In this document: one piece after another, positions 58,901 through 64,000 of the stretch
Numbering within the stretch: position 1 is the first letter of the stretch
How the letters are laid out: every line of letters starts with the position of its first letter
NCBI GenBank assembly: GCA_949126835.1
Contig: OX421498.1
Span: 37,625,118 to 37,689,117, forward strand
Source: Anisus vortex
Lineage: Eukaryota; Mollusca; Gastropoda; Planorbidae
Direction of reading: 5' to 3'
DNA: 64,000 nucleotides
Notes under the pieces: model-generated
Database searches by the model: none
Seen by the model: the letters and a program-made list of their open reading frames with translations, nothing else
Told to the model about the DNA's origin: nothing
Made by a program: the position numbers and the translations under genes

Positions 58901-59684
58901 ATATAACTCTAAATTCTTGATAATACAGTTTATAATTTCTCACAACTTCAACTTCTTAAACTAAATGAGGTTGTACATATTTTTCCTAAAGCCTCATTTT
59001 TAAGGCACCATTGATCCTTATATGTTTCAATTTGTGTCCAGTAAAGATTTACGATTGGCTAGAGCTCTCCAAATAATCTCTAACAATTTACAGGCCAGGG
59101 CTAAAAAAATGGGTTTTAAAAAAGGGTTTATCTTCACCAATGGGACAGTCGCTGAGCGGCAGCCTGTTTGGCTGGCATACTGAAGGTTGTGGGTTCGAGT
59201 CCTGGTAAAGGCTAGGGTTAAAGTTTGATCCTAAGTCTGGAGGATGTCCCTGAGTATACCTAGTCCTGACGTCAGGAAAAAAAAAGTGGCTGGGCATTGT
59301 GCTGGCCGCACAATCTCCTAGAATGCCGTAGCCACAGACACTTGTAAATGCTGCTTCACAGGACCTAAGGGTGGAATTGGATACTTTCTTCACAAGCTCA
59401 GTTATTTTGTTTTTAAGATTGTTTTTTTTTTTAGGTTTGTTTAAATTTTACTATTGACTTTTTCCCGGTAAGAATTGATTTTTTTTTGTTTTGTTTTTTA
59501 GACCGCCCTATTTGTGATTTTGTATATCTGTTATTTTCATCCAATCAGGTGTGGAGACATATTGCTGTCTGTCAACGAGCACAGCCTCCGGGTCATCAAC
59601 CACGCTGCTGCCGTTGAAATCCTCAAGCACATCGATGGTGCTGTCAACTTGTTGGTTGTTTCATGGCCAGGCACTGTCGTATGA
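22795..59684 (+). CDS. LNX: LNX-family RING/PDZ E3 ubiquitin ligase, complete coding gene (14 coding exons)
   Basis: Join of 22795-22911, 25046-25230, 48532-48624, 49115-49230, 49963-50066, 53270-53353, 53714-53843, 54049-54115, 54378-54408, 55039-55329, 56214-56336, 57398-57585, 58234-58392 and 59549-59684. This is 1824 nt, 607 residues plus TGA; human LNX1 and LNX2 are about 700. Order: N-terminal CxxC zinc-binding segment (C19, C22), C3HC3D RING (C46, C49, C61, H63, C66, C69, C80, D83), two TRAF-like fingers (C110/C116/H128/C133 and C140/C147/H159/C163), PDZ1 (about 180-266, LGIA loop), PDZ2 (277-361, LGIK), PDZ3 (398-487, LGIS), PDZ4 (516-603, LGFS). It ends SWPGTVV, a class I PDZ ligand (T at -2, V at 0). 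LNX proteins are cytoplasmic/cortical E3 ligases that use PDZ domains to select substrates such as Numb and junction proteins. The start is supported by an in-frame TAG at 22741-22743 and the family MNQ start. Vertebrates have LNX1 and LNX2; this protein resembles both, so no paralogue number is given. Confidence 0.96.
23135..24390. mobile_element. DNA transposon-like element in LNX intron 1
   Basis: ATAGAGTAAATCACC at 23135 is mirrored by GGTGATTTACTCTAT ending at 24390, a perfect 15-bp inverted repeat over 1256 bp. Just inside each end is GCGAACACC in opposite orientation, and GCGAACAC-like motifs recur internally (about 23383, 23451, 24006). No transposase is readable. The flanks do not show a clear duplication beyond AT, so the superfamily is undetermined. 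Confidence 0.7.
25046..25230 (+). CDS. LNX: LNX coding exon 2 (RING finger)
   Basis: 185 nt between acceptor TTCACAG and donor CAG|GTAAGT; encodes residues 40-100 and part of 101. Carries the whole C3HC3[31 protein letters not shown]. The terminal Asp in place of the usual last Cys is the LNX variant, not a defect. Confidence 0.97.
25309..25530. mobile_element. hAT MITE, CAGGGCTGTGGAGTCGG ends
   Basis: 222 bp with inverted ends CAGGGCTGTGGAGTCGG and CCGACTCCACAGCCCTG. A perfect 8-bp target duplication CTTTCAAC lies at 25301-25308 and 25531-25538. The interior is built of repeated CCGACTCC motifs plus a tandem 'GATAAATGTTCCGACTCCAA' block. It lies 78 bp beyond the RING exon donor. Confidence 0.95.
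25535..25970. repeat. Degenerate long-unit repeat
   Basis: Three imperfect copies of a segment with 'CTACATGTAGAYATGTTCAAGG' and 'TTAATTCTTTGTATTT' near 25553-25605, 25812-25850 and 25878-25930. Too diverged to define a period. Confidence 0.45.
26710..26798. repeat. 20-bp minisatellite, about 4.5 copies
   Basis: Unit TGGCACATAGTACACCACAA repeated with one C/T variant. The overlapping minus-strand frames are by-products. Confidence 0.95.
27266..27538 (+). mobile_element. tRNA-derived SINE, forward, well preserved
   Basis: Box A matches TGGCCGAGCGG exactly and box B is GGTTAGAATCC. Then GGTGAAGGCTAGGATTTGTT, 'GATGGGTACCTGACTAAAGT', 'GGGTAAAGTAAACGCGGCTG', 'ACATTGTGCTGACCACAC', 'CCGTGGCCACACAAATGGG' and the terminal 'GGTCCGACGGGATACTTTAC'. 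A useful reference copy for the family. Confidence 0.9.
27589..28138. repeat. 31-bp minisatellite, about 18 copies
   Basis: Unit GGCTGTAAAGTTCTTGGCAT followed by GGTATAATGAT. Scattered single-base variants (GGTGG for GATGG, TCGC for GGC, TTCTTC, TTATAA). The long minus-strand frames of [18 protein letters not shown] type are repeat artefacts: 31 bp cycles through all three frames. Confidence 0.97.
28478..28939. mobile_element. hAT MITE of the CAGTGGCG type split by a SINE
   Basis: The left end CAGTGTCGCAACTAGGG (28478) and right end CCTTCTAGTTACGCTACTG (to 28939) are imperfect inverted repeats. The flanks GTGCGCTA (28470-28477) and GTGCGCCA (28940-28947) match at 7 of 8 positions. A reverse SINE occupies about 28604-28836 inside it. 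Confidence 0.8.
28604..28836 (-). mobile_element. tRNA-derived SINE, reverse, nested in a MITE
   Basis: On the minus strand: GTGGCCGAGCGGCAGCGACT, GGTTCGAATCCTGGTGAAGG, GCATTGTGCTGGCCACACAT and the final GGTCCGACCC. Box A and box B are both intact as motifs. Confidence 0.9.
29230..29290 (+). mobile_element. Weak LINE 3'-tail remnant
   Basis: GGTAGGACACAATAATCATC, then TGTATAGAAAGAGCATATTCTGTAACATCTTAT, parallels the tail at 62945-63005. Only the tail is recognisable. Confidence 0.55.
29495..29527 (+). mobile_element. Helitron-like 3' terminus
   Basis: CCCCGGGCAACGACGGGTAA forms the short GC hairpin, and TTCGGCTAGT follows, as in Helitron ends (hairpin, then CTRR). The matching 5' end was not located, so the element's extent is unknown. 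Confidence 0.5.
29625..29926. repeat. 21-bp minisatellite of hairpin units, 14 copies
   Basis: Unit GGTTCGTTTGAACCATCCTC (plus one G), virtually invariant. Each unit contains the inverted repeat GGTTC-GTTT-GAACC. Because 21 is a multiple of three, open frames persist on both strands (SFEPSSG, VRLNHPR, NEPEDGS and KRTRGWF repeats); I do not consider any of them a gene. Confidence 0.97.
30999..31080. repeat. 33-bp repeat, about 2.5 copies
   Basis: TTAGTATTCMTTCATTATCA then ATACTTTCTTCTT occurs twice in tandem, followed by a partial third copy. Confidence 0.85.
32866..32920. repeat. (GA)n-rich microsatellite
   Basis: GAGAGAGAGAACGAAAGAGA-type purine run. Confidence 0.85.
33896..33924 (+). repeat. 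Isolated diverged monomer of the 7.2-kb satellite
   Basis: TTTTCTTGCTGTAATGACAC then TAAATGAT aligns to the satellite monomer TTTTCTTGCTGTGATGGCAC then TAAAAAT with few changes, 2 kb before the array. A weaker match (TTTTCTTGCTATGATGATTC) is at 34470-34489. Confidence 0.6.
34680..35788. mobile_element. Intact non-autonomous hAT element, CAGGGGTCGGCAACC family, copy 3
   Basis: 1109 bp with perfect 15-bp inverted ends CAGGGGTCGGCAACC and GGTTGCCGACCCCTG. A perfect 8-bp target duplication CCATAGAC lies at 34672-34679 and 35789-35796. It has no transposase frame. This is the best reference copy for the family in this window; it ends 170 bp before the satellite array. Confidence 0.97.
35955..43124 (+). 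repeat. 7.2-kb satellite in LNX intron 2, about 210 monomers, each with a MEF2 consensus site
   Basis: Basic monomer: TTTTGTTTTCTTACTGTGAT then GGCACTAAAAATAG. Zones: 34-bp units (35955 to about 36875); mixed 31/34-bp units (to about 37165); 38-bp units with TGTGGGTGATGG interleaved with 34-bp units (to about 39910); about 96 consecutive 31-bp units (about 39917-42899) with only a handful of substitutions; then a few 34-bp units to 43124. Every monomer contains CTAAAAATAG, matching YTAWWWWTAR, or a near variant. Repeated '[17 protein letters not shown]'-type frames are artefacts of the array. Confidence 0.97.
43125..43215. mobile_element. Truncated left end of the CAGGGGTCGGCAACC hAT family
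   Basis: GGTCGGCAACCTTTTG, AGTGTGCCAGAGTAGCTTTT, CAGTGTGCCAACAACC and a diverged continuation parallel the first 90 bp of the element at 34680. Its first four bases (CAGG) are replaced by the satellite, which abuts directly. Confidence 0.8.
43680..43868. mobile_element. hAT MITE, CAGTGGCGTAGCTAG family, copy 2
   Basis: 189 bp starting CAGTGGCGTAGCTAGGGG and ending ATAGCAACGGCACTG. A perfect 8-bp target duplication GTTCCATG lies at 43672-43679 and 43869-43876. The interior is highly similar to the copy at 2974-3138 (TCCAAATTCAAAAGTCCCCC, GCCCCTAAAGAGG). Confidence 0.95.
44290..44507 (-). mobile_element. tRNA-derived SINE, reverse
   Basis: On the minus strand: GCCGAGCGGCAGTG head, GGTTCGAAAACTGGTGAAGG, GGGTACCTGAATTTAGTTGG, GCATTGTGCTGGCCGCACAA, GTGAACGCTGCTTCACCGGC. 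Confidence 0.88.
44508..45934. other. Intron 2 spacer, nothing recognised
   Basis: Unique-looking sequence of mixed composition. No splice-flanked frame with LNX similarity, no transposon ends seen. Confidence 0.4.
45935..46216. repeat. 64-bp repeat, four copies
   Basis: Unit ATATTTTATACTTCCCAATG, then CCAAGAACTCTGACTATGGT, then ATTAGATCATAACATAATTT and CTTT. The fourth copy has an internal insertion (AATGGCCCAAG). Confidence 0.95.
46446..47560. repeat. 27-bp minisatellite, about 41 copies
   Basis: Unit CACATCTACTAGCTGCATTG then ACACTGT with moderate variation. Junctions form the inverted repeat TGACA-C-TGTCA once per unit. The 27-bp period keeps frames open for over 300 codons on both strands (LLAALTLSH and RCDSVNAAS repeats); these are not credible genes because both strands are equally open and the units vary without codon bias. 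Confidence 0.96.
47561..48531. other. End of LNX intron 2
   Basis: AT-rich intronic sequence running into the polypyrimidine tract and acceptor TTTGCAG at 48525-48531. No other feature recognised. Confidence 0.5.
48532..48624 (+). CDS. LNX: LNX coding exon 3 (first TRAF-like zinc finger)
   Basis: 93 nt, donor ACAG|GTAAGT; residues 101-132. [15 protein letters not shown] and [10 protein letters not shown] carry C110, C116 and H128; C133 is in the next exon. LLDKLLV-CP and RC-LEAHL are strongly conserved in LNX2. Confidence 0.96.
49115..49230 (+). CDS. LNX: LNX coding exon 4 (second TRAF-like zinc finger)
   Basis: 116 nt after acceptor CTCTAG, donor GCAG|GTAAAG; residues 132-171. [20 protein letters not shown] then LWECPY fits C-x6-C-x11-H-x3-C. 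From family knowledge, human LNX1/2 lose recognisable similarity at this point. Confidence 0.95.
49231..49962. other. LNX: LNX intron 4
   Basis: 732 bp. Open frames within it have no LNX similarity and no NPxY motif was recognised, so I see no sign of an extra linker exon. Confidence 0.5.
49963..50066 (+). CDS. LNX: LNX coding exon 5 (linker and start of PDZ1)
   Basis: 104 nt, acceptor TTGTTAG, donor CTG|GTGAGG; residues 171-205. [20 protein letters not shown] then VGGCDTPL parallels GEITTIEI...LGISIVGGNETPL of LNX2. The linker before PDZ1 is only about 15 residues. Confidence 0.96.
50935..52826 (+). mobile_element. 5'-truncated non-LTR retrotransposon (jockey/CR1-like) in LNX intron 5
   Basis: Reverse transcriptase in two frames. 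The first part (to about 51740) has [36 protein letters not shown] and [11 protein letters not shown] (motif A). A one-base frame change near 51735-51745 follows, then [20 protein letters not shown], the catalytic KYADDTAIV (YADD) and the C-terminal region to TTTTAA at 52585-52588. The endonuclease half is missing, as in usual 5' truncation. The 3' end has AATAAA near 52794 and a TCTTAT-repeat tail at 52803-52825. It lies in the sense orientation of the host gene. Because of the frameshift and missing 5' half it cannot be autonomous. Confidence 0.92.
53270..53353 (+). CDS. LNX: LNX coding exon 6 (PDZ1 middle)
   Basis: 84 nt, 28 codons, phase 0 on both sides; acceptor TTTCCAG, donor GAA|GTGGGT. 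Encodes [20 protein letters not shown] then DQILE, residues 206-233. Confidence 0.95.
53714..53843 (+). CDS. LNX: LNX coding exon 7 (PDZ1 end)
   Basis: 130 nt, acceptor TTCCACAG, donor AAG|GTACTT; residues 234-276 and part of 277. [18 protein letters not shown], then RLTLYRER closes PDZ1. Confidence 0.95.
54049..54115 (+). CDS. LNX: LNX coding exon 8 (PDZ2 start)
   Basis: 67 nt after acceptor AAAAATAG, donor AAAAG|GTGAGT; residues 277-298 and part of 299. [20 protein letters not shown] matches the start of PDZ2, including the LGIKLV block shared with LNX1/2. Confidence 0.93.
54378..54408 (+). CDS. LNX: LNX coding exon 9 (31-nt microexon, PDZ2)
   Basis: 31 nt between acceptor TTGAACAG and donor TTTG|GTAAGT, encoding (R)[10 protein letters not shown]. 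It fills exactly the gap corresponding to DEPGVFI in vertebrate LNX PDZ2. Automatic predictors could easily miss it; skipping it would shift the frame. Confidence 0.92.
55039..55329 (+). CDS. LNX: LNX coding exon 10 (PDZ2 end, linker, PDZ3 start)
   Basis: 291 nt, 97 codons, phase 0 both sides; acceptor TTCAATAG, donor [29 protein letters not shown] and [10 protein letters not shown] complete PDZ2. The linker includes [11 protein letters not shown] (compare RQRSPDI in LNX1). [11 protein letters not shown] begins PDZ3. Confidence 0.97.
55372..55640 (+). mobile_element. tRNA-derived SINE with a variant head, LNX intron 10
   Basis: The head TGTGGCAAAGTGGTCTAAGA differs from the other copies, box B is GGTTTAAACCC. 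Then GGTGAAGGCAAGGAG, GTGTACCTGACTAAAATTGG, GTAAAGGCGGCTAGGGATTG, TGCTGGCCGCAC, CAGTGGCCACAGAAAC. Confidence 0.85.
56214..56336 (+). CDS. LNX: LNX coding exon 11 (PDZ3 middle)
   Basis: 123 nt, 41 codons; acceptor CTCTCCAG, donor [29 protein letters not shown] then [13 protein letters not shown]. It ends VGRTNVLK, where other LNX PDZ domains have DGR(I/L)K. Confidence 0.95.
57045..57353 (+). mobile_element. tRNA-derived SINE with internal triplication, LNX intron 11
   Basis: Box A GTGGCCGAGCGGCAGCG, box B GGTTAGAATCC, core GGGCATTGTGCTGGCCACAC, terminal CACCGGCCCTATGATC. Between head and core the segment GGTTGGAGGGTGTCCCTGAG + TCTACCG occurs three times in a row (about 57120-57200). Confidence 0.9.
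57398..57585 (+). CDS. LNX: LNX coding exon 12 (PDZ3 end and linker)
   Basis: 188 nt, acceptor GTCTTCAG, donor CCACA|GTGAGT; residues 448-509 and part of 510. [20 protein letters not shown], then VLTLRVID ends PDZ3. [13 protein letters not shown] matches the SPSWVMWL-LP linker of LNX1/2. Confidence 0.96.
58234..58392 (+). CDS. LNX: LNX coding exon 13 (PDZ4 first half)
   Basis: 159 nt, acceptor CACACCAG, donor CTCAA|GTAAGT; residues 510-562 and part of 563. [15 protein letters not shown] then [17 protein letters not shown]. The LGF loop is the canonical carboxylate-binding loop. Confidence 0.96.
59142..59392 (+). mobile_element. tRNA-derived SINE, LNX intron 13
   Basis: GACAGTCGCTGAGCGGCAGC head, box B GGTTCGAGTCC, GGTAAAGGCTAGGG, core GGGCATTGTGCTGGCCGCAC, GCCGTAGCCACAGACAC, GCTGCTTCACAGGACC. 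Confidence 0.88.
59549..59684 (+). CDS. LNX: LNX coding exon 14 (PDZ4 end, stop)
   Basis: 136 nt including TGA at 59682-59684; acceptor [27 protein letters not shown], then [23 protein letters not shown]. The conserved SWPG terminus marks the true C-terminus of an LNX protein. Confidence 0.97.
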
Positions 59685-60295
59685 TGTTCGACTTTTTTTT
59701 AAAAGCCAGTTCCTTATTTATTATTATATTTAATGATGGCTGGCCCGGGTGAATGGGTGTGTTTGATCCGGCGGCCAAAAGTCAAATATCACGAGGCTTT
59801 GTCCAAATCAGGGCATTCACGCTGTCTCACAAATATGTATAAATATTTTTGCAACTTATACTTTGGTTAATGCCAGTTTGAACAGTCAAATGTTGATGTA
59901 CAAAAAACTTGTGTAACTCTTTTCAACTTTAAAGAGATTGAATGTGGTGGTGAAAATATTTTGGTATACAAATTTAAATAAACATTTTGAAATGTTATCG
60001 ATATATATTTTTTTTACCTACATTTTGTATGACATGAAAACTACTATTCTGTTCCATGAGATTTCATCCAACCAGGGAAACTTAAGACTTACATTTGCCT
60101 TTCACATTGTGGAGTTTCATCACAGCTGGCCGCACAATATTTATCTCTGAAGCAATTTTTGTTTTCATTCTACACCTTGTGTGTCACTCAATACCAAAAT
60201 AACCAACAACCTCCTCCATGTGAATTACTGCAGTATTAGAATCTAGTCAGTTGATCGCAAGGGATTTTTTGTTGTTCTTGTTTTGTATCCAATGC

Positions 60296-60665
60296 AAGAG
60301 TTATGTTCACTTTGCTACTGTAAACATTGTATCTAGTCTGGAGTTGTGTCCCCTTGGTTACTGTAGACATTTTATTTGGTCTGGAGCTATGTTCCCTTTG
60401 TTTTTGTCGACATTGTATCTAGTAAGGAGTTATGTTCTCTTTGTTATTGTAGCCATTCTATCTGGTCTGGAGCTATGTCCTCTTAGTTACTGTAGACATT
60501 GTATCTAATCTGGAGCTATGTCCTCTTACTGTAGACATTCTAAAACATCTGAAGTAAATTACCCTTAGTTATATAGACATTGTATATGCTCTGAGGTTCT
60601 CTTTGTTATTGTAGACATTGCATCTAGTCACTTTGGTTACAGTTGACATTGTATCTAGTCACCTT
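60296..60665. repeat. Degenerate minisatellite of about 42 bp in the LNX 3' region
   Basis: About eight imperfect units built from TACTGTAGACATTGTATCTA, then GTCTGGAGCTATGTCC, then CTTRGT, with indels. The open frame crossing it is not a gene. Confidence 0.8.
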
Positions 60666-61142
60666 TTTCCTAACGGCTGTACCTGCTCATTGTAATAATC
60701 CAGTTCACCGTCTATTCTATTCTGCCATGTTCACTTTGTCCCAGTGGGCTGTTTTCATTTCCTGTTTATCCAAGCTTGTATTTCAATTTTTCAAAGTATG
60801 AATTTATGCTTACATGGTTGTATTTTTTTTATACACAAACAAACAAATGTAAAAAAACAAAATTAATAATAAAATGTTGAATAAGTTGCATGTAACACTT
60901 TGACAATACTGTTAAACTCAAATCATGCCTGACTCAAACCTGAAAAAAAAAAAAAGATATTTTATTGTAATGTACACAAATATTTGCTGAATCTATTTTC
61001 TTTCTAATTTTCTGTTGTTATGCATTTCTTTTGTAAGTCACTTTTATTAATTGTACCGTTTGGCATATTATAACATTTTTTTCCCCCTACCCACTGATAA
61101 ATAATTTTCTATGGGTGTATTTGAAATGATATCATTCATAAA

Positions 61143-61320
61143 ATGACATCTTCACATGGCATCATTCAATCATCAACGACATCTTATTGCAACATCGTTC
61201 ATTTATCTAAGACATCTTCATGCAACATTGTTCATTCATCAAAGGCATCTTCATGCAACATTGTTCATTCATCAAAGGCATCTTCATGTAACATCGTTCA
61301 TTCATCAAATGACATCTTCC
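61143..61320. repeat. 33-bp minisatellite, about five copies
   Basis: Unit TTCATTCATCAAAGGCATCT then TCATGCAACATTG, imperfect at both edges. Frames over it stay open because the period is a multiple of three. Confidence 0.85.
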
Positions 61321-62852
61321 GTGAGTCTCTCTCATCAGGTCATTCTAAAGCAATCCCCTACAGGTCACTCAGGATTGTGTTCTATCTATTTAAAAAAAAT
61401 ATTTTTTGTACTGTATCCACCATCCACTTGTACACACCTCATTCAAAGGCCATCCATCCAATGTTATCCATCATCTGTATCCACCATCCAGTTGTACACA
61501 TCTCATCCCAAAGGTTATCCATCCAAATGTTATCCATCATCACATCTTCTCATTCACCATGTTGCCGACATCAGTCAATTCTGTATTTTTTTACTCGAGA
61601 AACATTTCAACTCGTTGTTACTTAGAAACATGTTTTTATTTTCTCTTTTTTTTTTTTTCGTCAATCGGATCCGAACCACACCTCTTGAACCCAGTGTTGC
61701 TGCTCATGTTATTTCAGCAAAATAAAAGTCTCAACCCATTTTGTTGTATTGCGCTCATAATTCCACTGTCACTGACGGACATCCACTGCATTCTACTTCT
61801 TCTTCTTTTACACTCTTATATTTTATACATTTTTTTTTAAACAAAGCATCTGTACAAAGTATATTTACATATCAACATCTCCTTCTTCATTCCTTCATTC
61901 CCGCAGGCTGAGAAAACTGATTTACAATGTCTGATAAGAAAATAACGGACAAGCCTTCAGGCTGTTATGTCCAGAGCAGAGTTCACAGTTGTAGATTGTT
62001 TCCTTCATAGATCACGGCTTGTAACTATTGTTTATTTATTTTTTTTTTTACATATTTTTATGTCTGTGTATATACTTGTCATTGTAATGTGAACTGATAT
62101 TAAAAAATGAAATTAATATCCAATAATTATGTTTTTCTCATCGCTCTCTGCCCCCAAAAAGGTGGCCTGAAATTAAAAGTTCAATAAATCCAGCACATCA
62201 TTTGATATACTTTTGAGATTGGAATATTTTTGTCAATCCATTTTTAAACAGATCTTTTATTCTCTTACCCGTTTAATGTATTTTTTTAAAATAAATTTTT
62301 AGGCTAGGACTCCAAAGAGAGTTTATTCTAACTGGTTAAAGTTTGAAACCTAAATCTTGCTGAGAGCGTATTTTTTGCTTCACTTAAAATGAGATTAAAT
62401 ATAAAACAATCCAAAAAATCGATGAAAATTTATATATTGTTATTGAAATTTAGAAGAAAAGAAAATTTTTTTAGATTTTTATTGAAATTGTTTTTTTAAA
62501 TGCATTTTTATATTGTTCTTAAAATGAATGCCAGCAAGAAACCATACCATGACATATTTGAATGAACGCTTAACGTTTTAGACTAATCACCAATTATTTG
62601 GAGGAACTATCACGGTTTCTAAAATGCCATCATTCTTAAATTTCTTACATTTCTTTAAAAATTAAATCCATCACCGGGAGTCATTTAACAACACATTGAA
62701 CTTTAATACTTTATATAATTTGCAATATTATTATAGTTTACTCTAAATTTTCTGATAACATTTTTTTCATATTTATTATCAATAAATAGGAAGCTAAAAT
62801 AAAAATTATATGGTATCAAACGTATTATATATGCCAATACACTTATGCATTC

Positions 62853-63012
62853 GGGCATGGAATGGGTTGCCTGAACAAACCAGGAAAACCAATAACCTAA
62901 CATCATTTAAAACATTAATAAAAATGCAAGACTAGACTCGGACCACGGGTGAGCGTAGGACGCAATAATCTTCTTTATAGAAGGAGCGTCTGTTATAGGA
63001 TAAGATAAGATG
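62853..63012 (+). mobile_element. LINE 3'-end fragment
   Basis: GGAATGGGTTGCCTGAACAA and TAACATCATTTAAAACATTA encode NGLPEQ and LTSFKTLIK. The tail GCGTAGGACGCAATAATCTT + CTTTATAGAAGGAGCGTCTG follows, ending GGATAAGATAAGAT. Same family as 6614-6790; only the last 160 bp are present. Confidence 0.8.
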
Positions 63013-63013
63013 C

Positions 63014-64000
63014 ATTATTTAAAAAATAGGTCTTAGATTAATTGTGTATAATTTAAAAAAAAAATAATTGCATTATTTACATGTCATGGTATTATTTATT
63101 GCTGGTGTCCTTAAAGATCTAGTGTGTGAATATAAATGTATTTTAAATATATCTTTTAAGATAAGTACTGGCCTTTAAAAGCAAATCGGTTAAGCATTCA
63201 GGCATCTGGAAAAATTTAACAAAAATATTCTCTGCAACTTACATTAGCTTCTTTCTTGGATAGTTGAAATAGTACGGTATCAATGAAAGGGATGGGGCGT
63301 TTTTATTTAAACAGAACTACCGGTAGTTTTGGTAAACAAAAATGTATGATTGTATGAATTTTTTTTACAGCTATTTAAAGAAACATTTGTGTATAAAGTA
63401 TTGATGTTTCTATTTATGATTCTGTTGGCATTTGTTGATTTTCTCATGAAACCAGACCCAGTCTTATTCCAGTCACATTGAAAGGTTGTGACACTTGTGT
63501 ATATAGAAAGCTTTATCCAAAGCAGTTTCTCTACAGTTTTCTTCATCATTTCTTATATTGTCTGCATTTTTTTTTTATGTTAATGCTGTGTACACATTTA
63601 TTGTGTAAATAAAGCCTTCTATAAATGTTACACAGTTTGTGTGTTAGATTCCCTGACATATATCTAAGGTAAATGTATGGAATTCTTTTTTGTTTGCTCA
63701 CATTGCCAGTTAAGATAATTTTTTGTAAGTCAGTTGTTGTTTTTCCCAAAAAAAAAACACCAAAAGTTTGTTAAAACATAGAAACTTTTGTAGTTGTCAA
63801 AAAAAACCTAACCCTTACATTGTTGATTTTTTTTTTTTAAACTGTGACTGCAATATTTACAGTTTTGTGTAAATTATTACATTTCTGAAGTAACAAACAA
63901 GGCTGATTAAACTCTAATTATTTAAGAAAAAAAAAAGCCAAAAAATATGAATTTTTCAGATGTGAATTTTTTTTATTTTTTTTCCATATTTTAACCAGAT
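63014..64000. other. Downstream flank, nothing recognised
   Basis: AT-rich with A and T runs. Only the AATAAA at 63608 stands out. No gene recognised on either strand. Confidence 0.4.

Larger units (their letters stand above)
59685..63613 (+). other. LNX: LNX 3' UTR and flank with candidate poly(A) signals
   Basis: No coding feature. AATAAA hexamers lie at 59977-59982, 61721-61726, 62183-62188 and 63608-63613. The first would give a short UTR of about 300 nt; the last, followed by a GT-rich stretch (GTTTGTGTGTTAG), would give nearly 4 kb. Which is used cannot be told from sequence. Confidence 0.4.

Overview
This is AT-rich, intron-rich, transposon-rich animal nuclear DNA. There are no prokaryotic operons, rRNA genes or CRISPR arrays. 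The dispersed repeats (tRNA-derived SINEs with a 'GGGCATTGTGCTGGCC' core, LINEs ending in TCTTAT/GATAA tails, many small hAT elements, huge micro- and minisatellites) suggest a mollusc, most likely a gastropod. That placement is inference; the sequence alone does not fix the species.

Two real genes are present, lying head to head. (1) On the minus strand, 15866-17585, are the first two coding exons of a BLTP3 (UHRF1BP1/UHRF1BP1L, VPS13-like bridge lipid-transfer protein) orthologue. They are too short to show up as long open frames but match the family N-terminus almost residue for residue. (2) On the plus strand, 22795-59684, is a complete LNX-type E3 ubiquitin ligase gene (Ligand of Numb protein X; Zn-RING-Zn plus four PDZ domains). 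I resolved 14 coding exons whose splice phases all agree, giving 1824 nt and 607 residues. The upstream in-frame stop, all GT/AG junctions and the terminal TGA were read directly.

Layout: 1-411, a 26-bp minisatellite entering from the left edge; 1.0-10.5 kb, nested hAT, LINE, Helitron and SINE remnants, including two decayed hAT transposases; 11.1-11.8 kb, a GATA/GACA microsatellite; 12.7-13.6 kb, a LINE 3' end and a SINE; 14.5-15.0 kb, a 40-bp minisatellite; 15.9-17.6 kb, the BLTP3 5' end; 17.6-22.8 kb, AT-rich intergenic DNA; 22.8-59.7 kb, LNX. Its 23.3-kb second intron holds most of the repeats: a 31-bp array, a 21-bp hairpin array, an intact 1.1-kb hAT element with 8-bp target duplication, a 7.2-kb satellite and a 1.1-kb 27-bp array. 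A 5'-truncated LINE sits in intron 5. After 59.7 kb comes a long 3' UTR or flank with degenerate minisatellites and several AATAAA signals.

Most long open frames in the window are artefacts of tandem repeats whose period is a multiple of three, or of low complexity. The most interesting signal is the 7.2-kb intronic satellite. Each of its roughly 210 monomers carries the exact consensus binding site of MEF2 (CTAAAAATAG), in zones of 34-, 38- and 31-bp periodicity. The 31-bp zone is almost perfectly homogenised. Other notable points are an LNX protein with a second TRAF-like zinc finger and no Numb-binding NPxY motif, and an unusually clear record of nested hAT insertions with target-site duplications.
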